A stretch of DNA of 64,000 bases from an uncultured Eudoraea sp. GTDB taxonomy: Bacteria; Bacteroidota; Bacteroidia; Flavobacteriales; Flavobacteriaceae. Below are positions 1-5,936 of the stretch, in pieces. The translations under genes were made by a program, and so were the position numbers. Position 1 is the stretch's first letter. Each line of letters begins with the position of its first letter. Location: the NCBI RefSeq assembly GCF_947258525.1, contig NZ_CAMYIP010000011.1, positions 1 through 64,000 of the forward strand. The letters run 5' to 3'. The notes under the pieces are model-generated. The model was not told the origin of the DNA, did no database searches, and was given only the letters and a program-made list of their open reading frames with translations.

Positions 1-290
1 AATCCATCACAGTTATAATTTAGTTGTAATTCATTATCTGCAATTGAATAATTTCCACCAATACATTCGGCAAATCTGTCTGATGTAAAAGTTCCGTTTA
101 TAAGAAACTCAATTTCCTCTCCATTTTTAACATTTACCCAGTATTGTGGACCACCGGCACTGATAAAAGCTTCGGTTTCTTTCCATTTTCCCGATATTGA
201 GGTTGCATCGGCAATAATTGGCTCATCTGGTGTTTTATTGCATCCAAAACTAAATATCAGTGCTATTATTAAATAATATTTCAATTTCAT
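1..290 (-). CDS. Lipocalin-like lipoprotein, 3' end outside window
   Basis: The reading frame opens with ATG at 290 and stays open to the left edge, so only the first 96 residues are present. The N-terminus is a lipoprotein signal (short basic start, hydrophobic stretch, Cys at residue 17 after Phe-Gly), which points to attachment to the outer or inner membrane. After the Cys comes a Ser-Gly-Lys-Trp-Lys segment, then a beta-rich stretch with an 'NGTF' turn. This order is common in small Bacteroidota lipocalin-like lipoproteins. The family call is by pattern only, and no ligand or role can be deduced. It is the first of four minus-strand accessory genes. Confidence 0.7.
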   Translation of the reverse strand, partial: MKLKYYLIIALIFSFGCNKTPDEPIIADATSISGKWKETEAFISAGGPQYWVNVKNGEEIEFLINGTFTSDRFAECIGGNYSIADNELQLNYNCDG

Positions 291-382
291 TAGTTTCTTT
301 CAAGATGCTAATATTCTTTAGCGTTGCGCTTAATTATTGCAGTTATTGCAGAACGTATTTCTTTAAAATACAACAAAGAGTT

Positions 383-757
383 TTATTTTTTATCGGAAAT
401 CATACACCCATTCCACTTATTATCTTTTAATGAAATTATTAGAAAATCGAAATCATCGGATTTACAGGAGCCACTAGATTTACCGCCAGAGCTTGAAAGT
501 GTTTTAATATTTCCTGATTCATCCCGTGAGTATAAGATTTCAATGCCTTCAACAAAATTGCGTAAAACACCAATTCGGGAATTAATTTCCTCATCATTCA
601 TATCCTTGTCTATTCGTATTACAACATCGAACTCCGAATTTGCTATCGCCTGGTATATATTGGTAGCAGGAATTTGAGTCACATCGTTTTGCCCGAATAC
701 GTTATGAAAATTGATTAATAATATAACAGGAATAATAATTTTGGTCATTTGTTTCAT
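383..757 (-). CDS. Small exported hypothetical protein
   Basis: This 124-residue protein starts with a Sec signal peptide (MKQMTKIIIPVILLI, Ala/Gly-rich cleavage region near residue 22), so it should be exported. A second Met at residue 4 could also be the start. The mature part has an 'IDKDMNDEEINSRIGVLRNF' segment followed by 'SRDESGNIKTLS'. This resembles the small C-terminal domain seen in some Bacteroidota M56-type peptidases and related secreted proteins (Asp/Thr-Asp-Glu-Glu helix, then a 'GxIxxL' strand). That resemblance is weak and no function is claimed. An antisense frame over the same bases is less convincing because it has no signal or start context. Confidence 0.6.
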   Translation of the reverse strand: MKQMTKIIIPVILLINFHNVFGQNDVTQIPATNIYQAIANSEFDVVIRIDKDMNDEEINSRIGVLRNFVEGIEILYSRDESGNIKTLSSSGGKSSGSCKSDDFDFLIISLKDNKWNGCMISDKK

Positions 758-791
758 TGGTTCAAATTTAAATTTGTTCTATAACGGTCTA

Positions 792-953
792 GTATAACCG
801 TCAGTTAGGTGTTTATATGGGTTAATTTTCAGTTTGACATATACTTTAGTAATTACTGATTGGATTAGCTAGAGCCCGCCCTGAGCGCAGTTGAAGGGTA
901 GTCGAATAAGCCGTTCCGAGCTAAGCGAACAGTGCAATAAATTGCGGTTATAC
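792..953. repeat. Cassette-like boundary 1 (inverted repeat)
   Basis: GTATAACCG at 792-800 is the exact reverse complement of CGGTTATAC at 945-953, so the ends of this gap can pair. The right arm overlaps the stop codon of the neighbouring gene. A local ACGGT/ACCGT inverted pair sits at 784-801 and is followed by GTTAGGT. The right arm runs into ACATTGTTG at 952-960, which recurs at 1736-1744 in the next boundary. The arrangement recalls recombination sites between gene cassettes, but no integrase is present and the attC consensus is not clearly met. Confidence 0.45.
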
Positions 954-1580
954 ATTGTTGTAGCCAGTGTTTTTTTTTACTGATGTTGCAATAATTTCAT
1001 AAGGTTTCTCGGGAAAACCGAAAAGAACTGCTTTTTCTTTGTCCATTTCCTTAATCCCAATAAGCGTTCTTCTTTCCCCATTATCGTAAATTGATGCGAA
1101 ATACGTCCCTTGCAGACTTTCTAACAGCAATTTTTGCCCTTCTTTTTTTAGTCTTTTGTTGACTTCCTGAATAGCCGGGCTGTCCAAATTTTTGTTAAAG
1201 ACTATCGGGATTATTTCTTCATTCCATTCCGCTTTTAAATCTATCTGTTGAATTTCTTTACGGGTCAATTTTGTTTTTGTTGGCTCAATTCTTTCATAAT
1301 CTGTTGCGAACTTGGTGTCTTCCGTAATCGACTCAGTTTCGCTTATTACAATTTGCTTTTCCCCCATTCGATATATCCGAATCCGATTATCCGCGACAAA
1401 TTCATGTTTTGTTTGGGATAATTTTTCAACATGATTTTGTTTTTTCTCCAATAGTCCGTTTTCAGCTTTTTTCGAAAGTTTGTAATAGATAATTTGGTCA
1501 TTTTTGAACTCAATAAATTCTGGATACCAGTAAGTATCTGCACCCTTAATCATTAACCAAGTTCCTTCAAATTTGTTCAC
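948..1580 (-). CDS. Hypothetical cytoplasmic protein
   Basis: This 210-residue protein has no signal peptide or membrane segment. The N-terminus (Phe-Glu-Gly-Thr-Trp, then alternating hydrophobic and polar residues to about 90) looks like a small beta-barrel or lipocalin-like fold. Residues 105-150 are charged and probably helical, and the C-terminus is again beta-rich. I do not recognise a family. Both sides of the gene carry inverted-repeat boundaries, and the left one overlaps its stop codon, so it appears to be a single-gene accessory unit. Confidence 0.6.
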   Translation of the reverse strand: MNKFEGTWLMIKGADTYWYPEFIEFKNDQIIYYKLSKKAENGLLEKKQNHVEKLSQTKHEFVADNRIRIYRMGEKQIVISETESITEDTKFATDYERIEPTKTKLTRKEIQQIDLKAEWNEEIIPIVFNKNLDSPAIQEVNKRLKKEGQKLLLESLQGTYFASIYDNGERRTLIGIKEMDKEKAVLFGFPEKPYEIIATSVKKNTGYNNV

Positions 1581-1613
1581 TTATTTATGACTTTCTAAAA
1601 GTTTTTTCAACAT

Positions 1614-1745
1614 TGAGTACAACGTTGAGTGTATGGTGTCGTGCGAGACTACGAAGCGATTTCCTGTCAAGTTACACTAACTTTTCTTACGAGCCACTAG
1701 CCCTCGAAAACTGCCGAAACCCGCATGCACTTTACACATTGTTGG
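1614..1745. repeat. Cassette-like boundary 2 (imperfect inverted repeat)
   Basis: The left arm at 1621-1645 (AACGTTGAGTGTA, then GTGTCGTGCG) matches the reverse complement of the right arm at 1722-1745 (CCAACAATGTGTA, then GTGCATGCG) with a few mismatches. The ACATTGTTG at 1736-1744 is identical to that in boundary 1. The interior holds further short inverted segments and no open frame of note. It separates two unrelated minus-strand genes. Confidence 0.45.
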
Positions 1746-1758
1746 CAATTGTAATTTC

Positions 1759-2478
1759 TTAGTTACCTGTTATTAGAGGTTCAAAAATCTTGGTAACATC
1801 AAAGTAAATCCCTTTAATCTTTTCTTTATTTTTTCTCACTTTAATATAGTGGTATAACTCACCTTTATTATAATGGTAATCATCACCTACAAGTTTTTGC
1901 ATCACTGGTTGAAACCTCTTTATACGTAAAATATCATACTCGTGTTGAGTTGATATAACATGAAATGCTGAAGATTCACTTTTCCCATCTCCACTTGAAA
2001 GAATCGTCTCAATAATCATTTTTACTTTATACAAATATCTTTTTTCATTATCTAGATCTCCCTTTTTATGATAATAGTAAGTCAATTGACTTAAATCTCC
2101 GATATTGTAAGGGCTTTTTTCAAGGATCAAGTTGGTGTATTTAAATAGCGAATCATTATCGCTGGATGTTAATTGATTTTCAGGTATCTGGGCGTAGGTA
2201 TCAATTTTTCTAATTATATTAATTATATCAACTGAATCCTCATAATTTACATATTTATCATTGTAAATAAATCCATAATATAAATGAATATAATCATCCT
2301 TATCTAAGGTAGTATCGTTTTGAACAAACCTATTATACAAATCAGGATAGCTAAACCTGGAATCAGAATTGGTTATCTCCGTTTTTATAAGTTCATAATC
2401 CGGTCGTTTATAGTCCTCTTGCGAGGACAGATTTCCAAAAATCAAAGTGAGAATTGCAATTAATCTTATTGTTTTCAT
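1759..2478 (-). CDS. DUF4919-like exported protein
   Basis: This 239-residue protein has a Sec signal peptide (MKTIRLIAILTLIFGNLSSQ). The mature part contains a 'YPDLYNRFVQND' segment and a 'YIHLYYGFIYNDKY' segment. It ends with a Gly-Asp-Gly turn followed by a 'VISTQHEYDIL' strand and a final 'IYFDVTKIFE'. This order matches what I know of the Bacteroidota DUF4919 family, whose function is unknown. The length is normal for that family. It lies between two cassette-like boundaries, so it may be a mobile single-gene unit. No catalytic residues can be assigned. Confidence 0.65.
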   Translation of the reverse strand: MKTIRLIAILTLIFGNLSSQEDYKRPDYELIKTEITNSDSRFSYPDLYNRFVQNDTTLDKDDYIHLYYGFIYNDKYVNYEDSVDIINIIRKIDTYAQIPENQLTSSDNDSLFKYTNLILEKSPYNIGDLSQLTYYYHKKGDLDNEKRYLYKVKMIIETILSSGDGKSESSAFHVISTQHEYDILRIKRFQPVMQKLVGDDYHYNKGELYHYIKVRKNKEKIKGIYFDVTKIFEPLITGN

Positions 2479-2512
2479 ATGATTTTAAATTCTGTATGCC
2501 GAGTTGCCTGCT

Positions 2513-2600
2513 ATTATTGTTGCCAACTTGCTTTATGTGGCCTACCGGTTCAAACATCCGGACAGTCCGTCCGTATAAGCAGATTTCTGCCAACATTTTA
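2513..2600. repeat. Cassette-like boundary 3 (imperfect inverted repeat)
   Basis: TGTTGCCAACTTGCTTTATG at 2518-2537 is approximately the reverse complement of 2571-2594, which reads CGTATAAGC then TGCCAACA. The left arm again contains ATTGTTG. The rest of the 2479-2804 gap shows short hairpins (AGTTTC/GAAACT near 2694-2708) and the putative leader of the HlyD gene, but no credible gene. A 76-codon frame across it is a chance opening. Confidence 0.35.
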
Positions 2601-2804
2601 TCCCAAACCAACAGCTACCTAAATATATGGACTATTCCAAAAATAACTTTGTACGAAAACCATAGACTTTCCATGGTTTCATAGGGCACCGCAAGTTTCA
2701 TTGAAACTCCCGGACATGTTGCACCTCCTTTGCAGTTGAGGGGTATATATTGTTTTCCCAAAACCATTCCCATAATTAGGTTCAATTTTTAGCATAATGG
2801 AATT

Positions 2805-3968
2805 ATGAAAAAGGTTTTTCCCAGGGAGATCCTCGAAAACACCGCCGAAGTACACAAGTTTAAGCACAGTACCGGAAGCAAGGTTATATACCTACTCATT
2901 CTGCTCATACTAATAGGGGCATTTATAGCGCTGCCTTTTATAAAAATAGATGTCATTTCCCAGGCCAGGGGCATTATTAAGCCTGATATTGAACGTGTGC
3001 ACATAAGCCTAATTAATTCCGGACAGGTAATTTACAACGGTCTTTTCAACAATAAAAAAGTAGCTAAAGGAGACACACTCCTAATCCTGAATGATCAGGG
3101 GATAGACCAGAAGCTTGCCTTTTCTGATTTTCAAACCAGGGAAAAACTTGCCTATATTCAAGATCTAAGCCTGCTTTTAAGGCAAAAAAAAGTGAGACTT
3201 TCAGACATTAATTCTGCCAGGTATCAGAAGAGTTACCTTCAATATCATCAAAAACTGGACGAGCTTCAGATTCGATTGCAAAAAAGAAAACGCGATTTTG
3301 AACGGTATAAACCCTTATATGAAAAAGGGGTAATTGCAAGGGCAGAATACGACAATCATAAATTTGAATACGACCTGGCGAAATCTGAAATATTCCAACA
3401 CAGAAATCGGCAACAAAATGAATGGCAGGCAGAACTATCGCAGTACAACATCACCCTTAAAGAGTTGCAGGCAAAGTATGATCAACTTGTGGAGAGCAAA
3501 AGCAGGTTTGTTATTACTGCCCCCGTGAGCGGAACTTTACTAAATATAAAGCAGCAGGAAACAGGAAGTTTCGTAATAGCAGGTACGGTACTGGCTCAAA
3601 TTTCCCCAAATACAGAACTGCTGGTAGAATGTTATGTAAGCCCCGCAGATATTGGCCTTATTAAAGAGCAGGATACTGCCAAATATCAGATAGATGCATA
3701 TGACTACAGCCAATGGGGACTTGCATCCGGGAAAGTAGTTGAGATAGGAAAAGATATTGAATTCCTTGAAGACCAATCTGTGTTTAAAGTACGTTGTAGT
3801 TTGGATCAGAAATACCTCTTGCTAAAAAACGGATTTAGGGGAAATCTAAAAAAAGGGATGACCCTTAACGCTAATTTTAGGTTGAGCAGGCGTACGCTTT
3901 TCGAACTACTTTATGATAAAATGAACAATTGGTTAGATCCTGCCAGTAATTCTCTTGCACACCAATAA
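2805..3968 (+). CDS. HlyD-family membrane fusion protein of a peptide exporter
   Basis: This 387-residue periplasmic adaptor should link the inner-membrane ABC exporter at 5937-8093 to an outer-membrane TolC-type channel. There is one membrane segment at about 26-48. The first half of a lipoyl/barrel-sandwich domain lies near 70-95 (Ser-Gly-Gln-Val ... Lys-Gly-Asp-Thr-Leu). A long charged coiled-coil hairpin covers about 100-215. The second lipoyl half is at about 235-266 ('ITAPVSGTLL'), followed by a beta-barrel domain. No TolC gene lies nearby, so a channel encoded elsewhere is presumably used. It heads the peptide locus, and the three small peptide genes follow within 120 bases. It shares the 11-base motif TATATATTGTT upstream (2744-2754) with the exporter gene (5909-5919). 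Confidence 0.9.
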   Translation: MKKVFPREILENTAEVHKFKHSTGSKVIYLLILLILIGAFIALPFIKIDVISQARGIIKPDIERVHISLINSGQVIYNGLFNNKKVAKGDTLLILNDQGIDQKLAFSDFQTREKLAYIQDLSLLLRQKKVRLSDINSARYQKSYLQYHQKLDELQIRLQKRKRDFERYKPLYEKGVIARAEYDNHKFEYDLAKSEIFQHRNRQQNEWQAELSQYNITLKELQAKYDQLVESKSRFVITAPVSGTLLNIKQQETGSFVIAGTVLAQISPNTELLVECYVSPADIGLIKEQDTAKYQIDAYDYSQWGLASGKVVEIGKDIEFLEDQSVFKVRCSLDQKYLLLKNGFRGNLKKGMTLNANFRLSRRTLFELLYDKMNNWLDPASNSLAHQ

Positions 3969-4027
3969 TTTTGAAACTGTATGCAGGTGGTTTGCGGTGA
4001 AAGTCTTGATATTAGCCGGTAACAGAT

Positions 4028-4045
4028 CATCCAGGTGCGCAATGG
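4028..4045 (+). promoter_or_regulatory. 18-base leader element, copy 1
   Basis: CATCCAGGTGCGCAATGG occurs here and again, identically, at 5604-5621. In both places it ends exactly 38 bases before the ATG of a double-glycine peptide gene (peptides 1 and 4). The flanks are similar too: CTT and TTAGC upstream, GTTA and TAATTAAA downstream. It may be a regulatory site, a structured mRNA leader, or part of a duplicated gene unit. Confidence 0.5.
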
Positions 4046-4083
4046 AGGGTTATAAACATAATGTGTAATTAAAAATAAATAAG

Positions 4084-4242
4084 ATGGAAAATTTAAAAGA
4101 ATTGAGTTTATATGAAATAAATAATATTCAGGGGGGCTTTGCCGGGGCGCCACCAAGGTTTATTACAGACACGGCGGTGGTTGTCGGAAGAACGGTATCT
4201 GCCTGGTGGAAGGGTTTTAAAAATGGAACAGAATTATTCTAA
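4084..4242 (+). CDS. Double-glycine leader peptide 1 (bacteriocin-like precursor)
   Basis: This 52-residue precursor has the leader MENLKELSLYEINNIQGG, a canonical double-glycine type. Counting back from the last Gly, Leu is at -12, Glu at -8, and Ile at -7 and -4. Cleavage after Gly18 by the C39 domain of the exporter downstream would release a 34-residue peptide. That peptide begins Phe-Ala-Gly-Ala-Pro-Pro and contains a 'VSAWWKGFKNG' stretch. It has no cysteine, so lanthionine or disulfide chemistry is not expected. It is the first of three consecutive peptide genes and was identified by direct translation. The exact activity is unknown; the bacteriocin label rests on leader and context. 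Confidence 0.85.
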   Translation: MENLKELSLYEINNIQGGFAGAPPRFITDTAVVVGRTVSAWWKGFKNGTELF

Positions 4243-4263
4243 TTAAATGAAATGACAATAAGT

Positions 4264-4422
4264 ATGAGAAATTTAGATAAAAATGAATTGAAAAATACAG
4301 CTGGCGGTTATAAGCCGGCCTGGTATGAAATATTGGCTTTTATGGCAGGCGATATGGCGGGGAGAGGCCTCGATTTTGCCCACGGTTTTTGGGATGGAAT
4401 TAATGGTGTAGAAAAGCACTGA
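4264..4422 (+). CDS. Double-glycine leader peptide 2 (bacteriocin-like precursor)
   Basis: From the ATG at 4264 this is 52 residues with the leader MRNLDKNELKNTAGG. An in-frame ATG at 4252 would add Met-Thr-Ile-Ser and could equally be used. Leu is at -12 and Glu at -8 relative to the last Gly, as in the sister peptides. The mature part is Gly/Ala/aromatic-rich ('MAGDMAGRG', 'AHGFWDGING') with small-residue spacing like that of helix-packing bacteriocins, and it lacks Cys. It follows peptide 1 by 21 bases and precedes peptide 3 by 36, so the three are likely co-transcribed. Confidence 0.85.
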   Translation: MRNLDKNELKNTAGGYKPAWYEILAFMAGDMAGRGLDFAHGFWDGINGVEKH

Positions 4423-4458
4423 AAAGTTGAATTAAATAACTATTTAAATCTAAAAAAT

Positions 4459-4617
4459 ATGGAATTTAAACATTTAAATATAAACGAAGTAACGGCAATC
4501 AATGGTGGTACTAAAAGGGACTATGGTTTTGGACATGCAGTGGGCGATCATATCAGACATGGTGTCCAGACCTTTGGTGATATTGTAGATTGGGCGTTTG
4601 GTCTTGTTCGCGGTTAA
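4459..4617 (+). CDS. Double-glycine leader peptide 3 (bacteriocin-like precursor)
   Basis: This 52-residue precursor has the leader MEFKHLNINEVTAINGG (Leu at -12, Glu at -8, Val at -7, Ile at -4). The mature 35 residues start Thr-Lys-Arg-Asp-Tyr, contain several His and Gly residues ('GHAVGDHIRHGV'), and end in an amphipathic 'DIVDWAFGLVRG'. There is no Cys. Its first mature residues resemble those of peptide 4 (Thr-Lys-Thr-Asp-Tyr), which suggests a common origin. A strong terminator hairpin follows 17 bases after the stop, closing the first peptide block. Confidence 0.85.
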   Translation: MEFKHLNINEVTAINGGTKRDYGFGHAVGDHIRHGVQTFGDIVDWAFGLVRG

Positions 4618-4634
4618 CAAGATCTACAGACTCT

Positions 4635-4666
4635 AAAAGTCACTTCTTTCATTGGAGTGACTTTTT
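4635..4666 (+). terminator. Rho-independent terminator after peptide 3
   Basis: AAAAGTCACT (4635-4644) pairs perfectly with AGTGACTTTT (4656-4665), with an 11-base loop and a run of T at the end. It closes the HlyD/peptide 1-3 block. The gap to 4806 also holds a 24-codon frame (4705-4779, MKITEFLNLAGL...) with no support beyond its start and stop. Confidence 0.8.
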
Positions 4667-4806
4667 ACAATTCAATCCTATTCGCCTTTGTAAATATTAA
4701 CTATATGAAAATCACCGAATTCTTAAATTTAGCAGGGCTAACAAAACTTACCCTTTTAATTTCATATACTGTTGTTTAATCAAAATACTAGTATCAACCT
4801 CAGACT

Positions 4807-5544
4807 ATGGATAATCAAGAAAAATTCTCTTTCAAAGAAATTGTACTACGGAAAATAATTATAATAATCAATTTCGTAAAAGACCCGGATAACAATCTGA
4901 CCAAATATTACGATGTAAAAAAGAATCTCAGTGCTACTCTTACATTTTATTTGATCCATTTGTTTTTTCTCATACTATGGGTTACAATAATATTTATCAT
5001 ATCAATTGATTTAGGCAGTCCTCCTGCAGCTAAAATCAGGGAAATGATGTCACCACTGAATTTTATGTTGTATGCCCTGATTATAGGGCCTATTCTTGAA
5101 GAGACCACATTAAGATTGTCACTTGTCTTTAAACCAATATATTTATCAATTTCTATTTTACTTCTTTCCTATATCCTTATCTCCAGATTGGGTTACGGAG
5201 TAGGAAATTTGGACATCGAAGAACATTTATGGGTTAGAATAATATCTTCAATTCTAATAGCCGTATTCACTTATTTAATATCTAAAAAGTATTCGAGAAA
5301 TTTTTCAAGCTTTTGGGATGCAAATTTCAGATGGATCTATTATTTTTCAATAATAGTTTTTGCATTGCTCCATTTAGATTTTGCAGAATTAACTCTTGGC
5401 AAATTTTTGTTTTTTCCATTACTTACATTTCCTCAGGTATTATTCGCTGTTATGAGCGGTTATATCAGGATTAAATACGGGTTTATATATGCTTGCCTGT
5501 TTCATGGGATGAATAATATTTTGCCTGGTCTATCAAACTTATAA
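4807..5544 (+). CDS. CPBP (Abi) family intramembrane protease, candidate immunity protein
   Basis: This 245-residue polytopic membrane protein carries all three CPBP motifs: Glu98-Glu99-x-x-x-Arg103 in 'EETTLR', Phe185-x-x-x-His189 in 'FALLH', and His233-x-x-x-Asn237 in 'HGMNN'. These are the glutamyl-type protease residues of the Rce1/Abi superfamily. Hydrophobic segments lie at about 45-70, 85-97, 110-125, 145-160, 175-190 and 200-235. In Gram-positive bacteriocin clusters, CPBP proteins often give self-immunity. Its position between peptide genes 3 and 4 makes that the best guess here. Leader processing or signalling are alternatives. The C39 domain nearby already accounts for leader removal. 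Confidence 0.85.
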   Translation: MDNQEKFSFKEIVLRKIIIIINFVKDPDNNLTKYYDVKKNLSATLTFYLIHLFFLILWVTIIFIISIDLGSPPAAKIREMMSPLNFMLYALIIGPILEETTLRLSLVFKPIYLSISILLLSYILISRLGYGVGNLDIEEHLWVRIISSILIAVFTYLISKKYSRNFSSFWDANFRWIYYFSIIVFALLHLDFAELTLGKFLFFPLLTFPQVLFAVMSGYIRIKYGFIYACLFHGMNNILPGLSNL

Positions 5545-5603
5545 TATTATCATGTACTATGAGGAGTTTATGCAGTGAATACAAAGATCTTAGCTGATAA
5601 TGA

Positions 5604-5621
5604 CATCCAGGTGCGCAATGG
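5604..5621 (+). promoter_or_regulatory. 18-base leader element, copy 2
   Basis: This copy is identical to 4028-4045 and again lies exactly 38 bases before a peptide start codon (5660). Read in the frame of the neighbouring GTG at about 5576, it would encode a short peptide ending Ile-Gln-Val-Arg-Asn-Gly-Arg, resembling the end of a double-glycine leader. An origin as a decayed leader sequence is therefore possible. Confidence 0.5.
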
Positions 5622-5659
5622 GCGTTAGAAGTATATGTTTAATTAAATAAATAAAAATT

Positions 5660-5803
5660 ATGACGATAAAAGAGCTAAGACCAATTGATCTTCAAACTAT
5701 TAATGGAGGCACAAAAACGGATTATAATAATGGGCGCAATATAGGCGCGGAAATCAGGGAAATTTTACAAAGTTATCCCCTATTTTTATTATTCCCAGTG
5801 TAG
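5660..5803 (+). CDS. Double-glycine leader peptide 4, possibly truncated
   Basis: This 47-residue precursor has the leader MTIKELRPIDLQTINGG (Leu at -12, Asp at -8, Leu at -7, Ile at -4). The mature part begins Thr-Lys-Thr-Asp-Tyr like peptide 3, then reads 'NNGRNIGAEIREIL'. It ends abruptly in a Pro/Leu/Phe run ('SYPLFLLFPV'), unlike the Gly/Trp endings of its sisters. Another frame over the same last bases reads '...VVLSAWHK' and stops, which looks more like peptide 1. A small frameshift near 5773-5790 may therefore have changed its C-terminus. It is separated from peptides 1-3 by the CPBP gene and precedes the exporter. Confidence 0.75.
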   Translation: MTIKELRPIDLQTINGGTKTDYNNGRNIGAEIREILQSYPLFLLFPV

Positions 5804-5833
5804 TTTTATCCGCCTGGCATAAATAATAAGAAA

Positions 5834-5864
5834 GAAAACCACTTCATAGCAGAGGTGGTTTCTT
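5834..5864 (+). terminator. Terminator after peptide 4
   Basis: AACCACTTC (from 5837) pairs with GAGGTGGTT (to 5860), with one G-T pair and a short loop. The hairpin is followed by TTCTTCG. It would separate the peptide 4 transcript from the exporter gene. Confidence 0.6.
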
Positions 5865-5936
5865 CGTATTAATTCAGTTCAATTTGCAGTCTGGCTGCAG
5901 CCCACCCCTATATATTGTTGACTAAAGCGGAACCTT

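Noticed and set aside
324-677. Plus-strand frame of 117 codons
   Set aside because: It is antisense to the exported hypothetical at 383-757, which has a signal peptide; the plus-strand product has no such support.
792-953. A true integron attC site
   Set aside because: The arms pair, but the core and inverse-core consensus is not clearly met and no integron integrase lies in the window.
2454-2684. Plus-strand frame of 76 codons in the third cassette-like boundary
   Set aside because: It crosses the inverted repeat and has an unnatural Cys/Leu-rich start; it is probably a chance opening.
4705-4779. 24-codon frame between peptide 3 and the CPBP gene
   Set aside because: It has no double-glycine motif and follows a terminator; it is too short to support alone.
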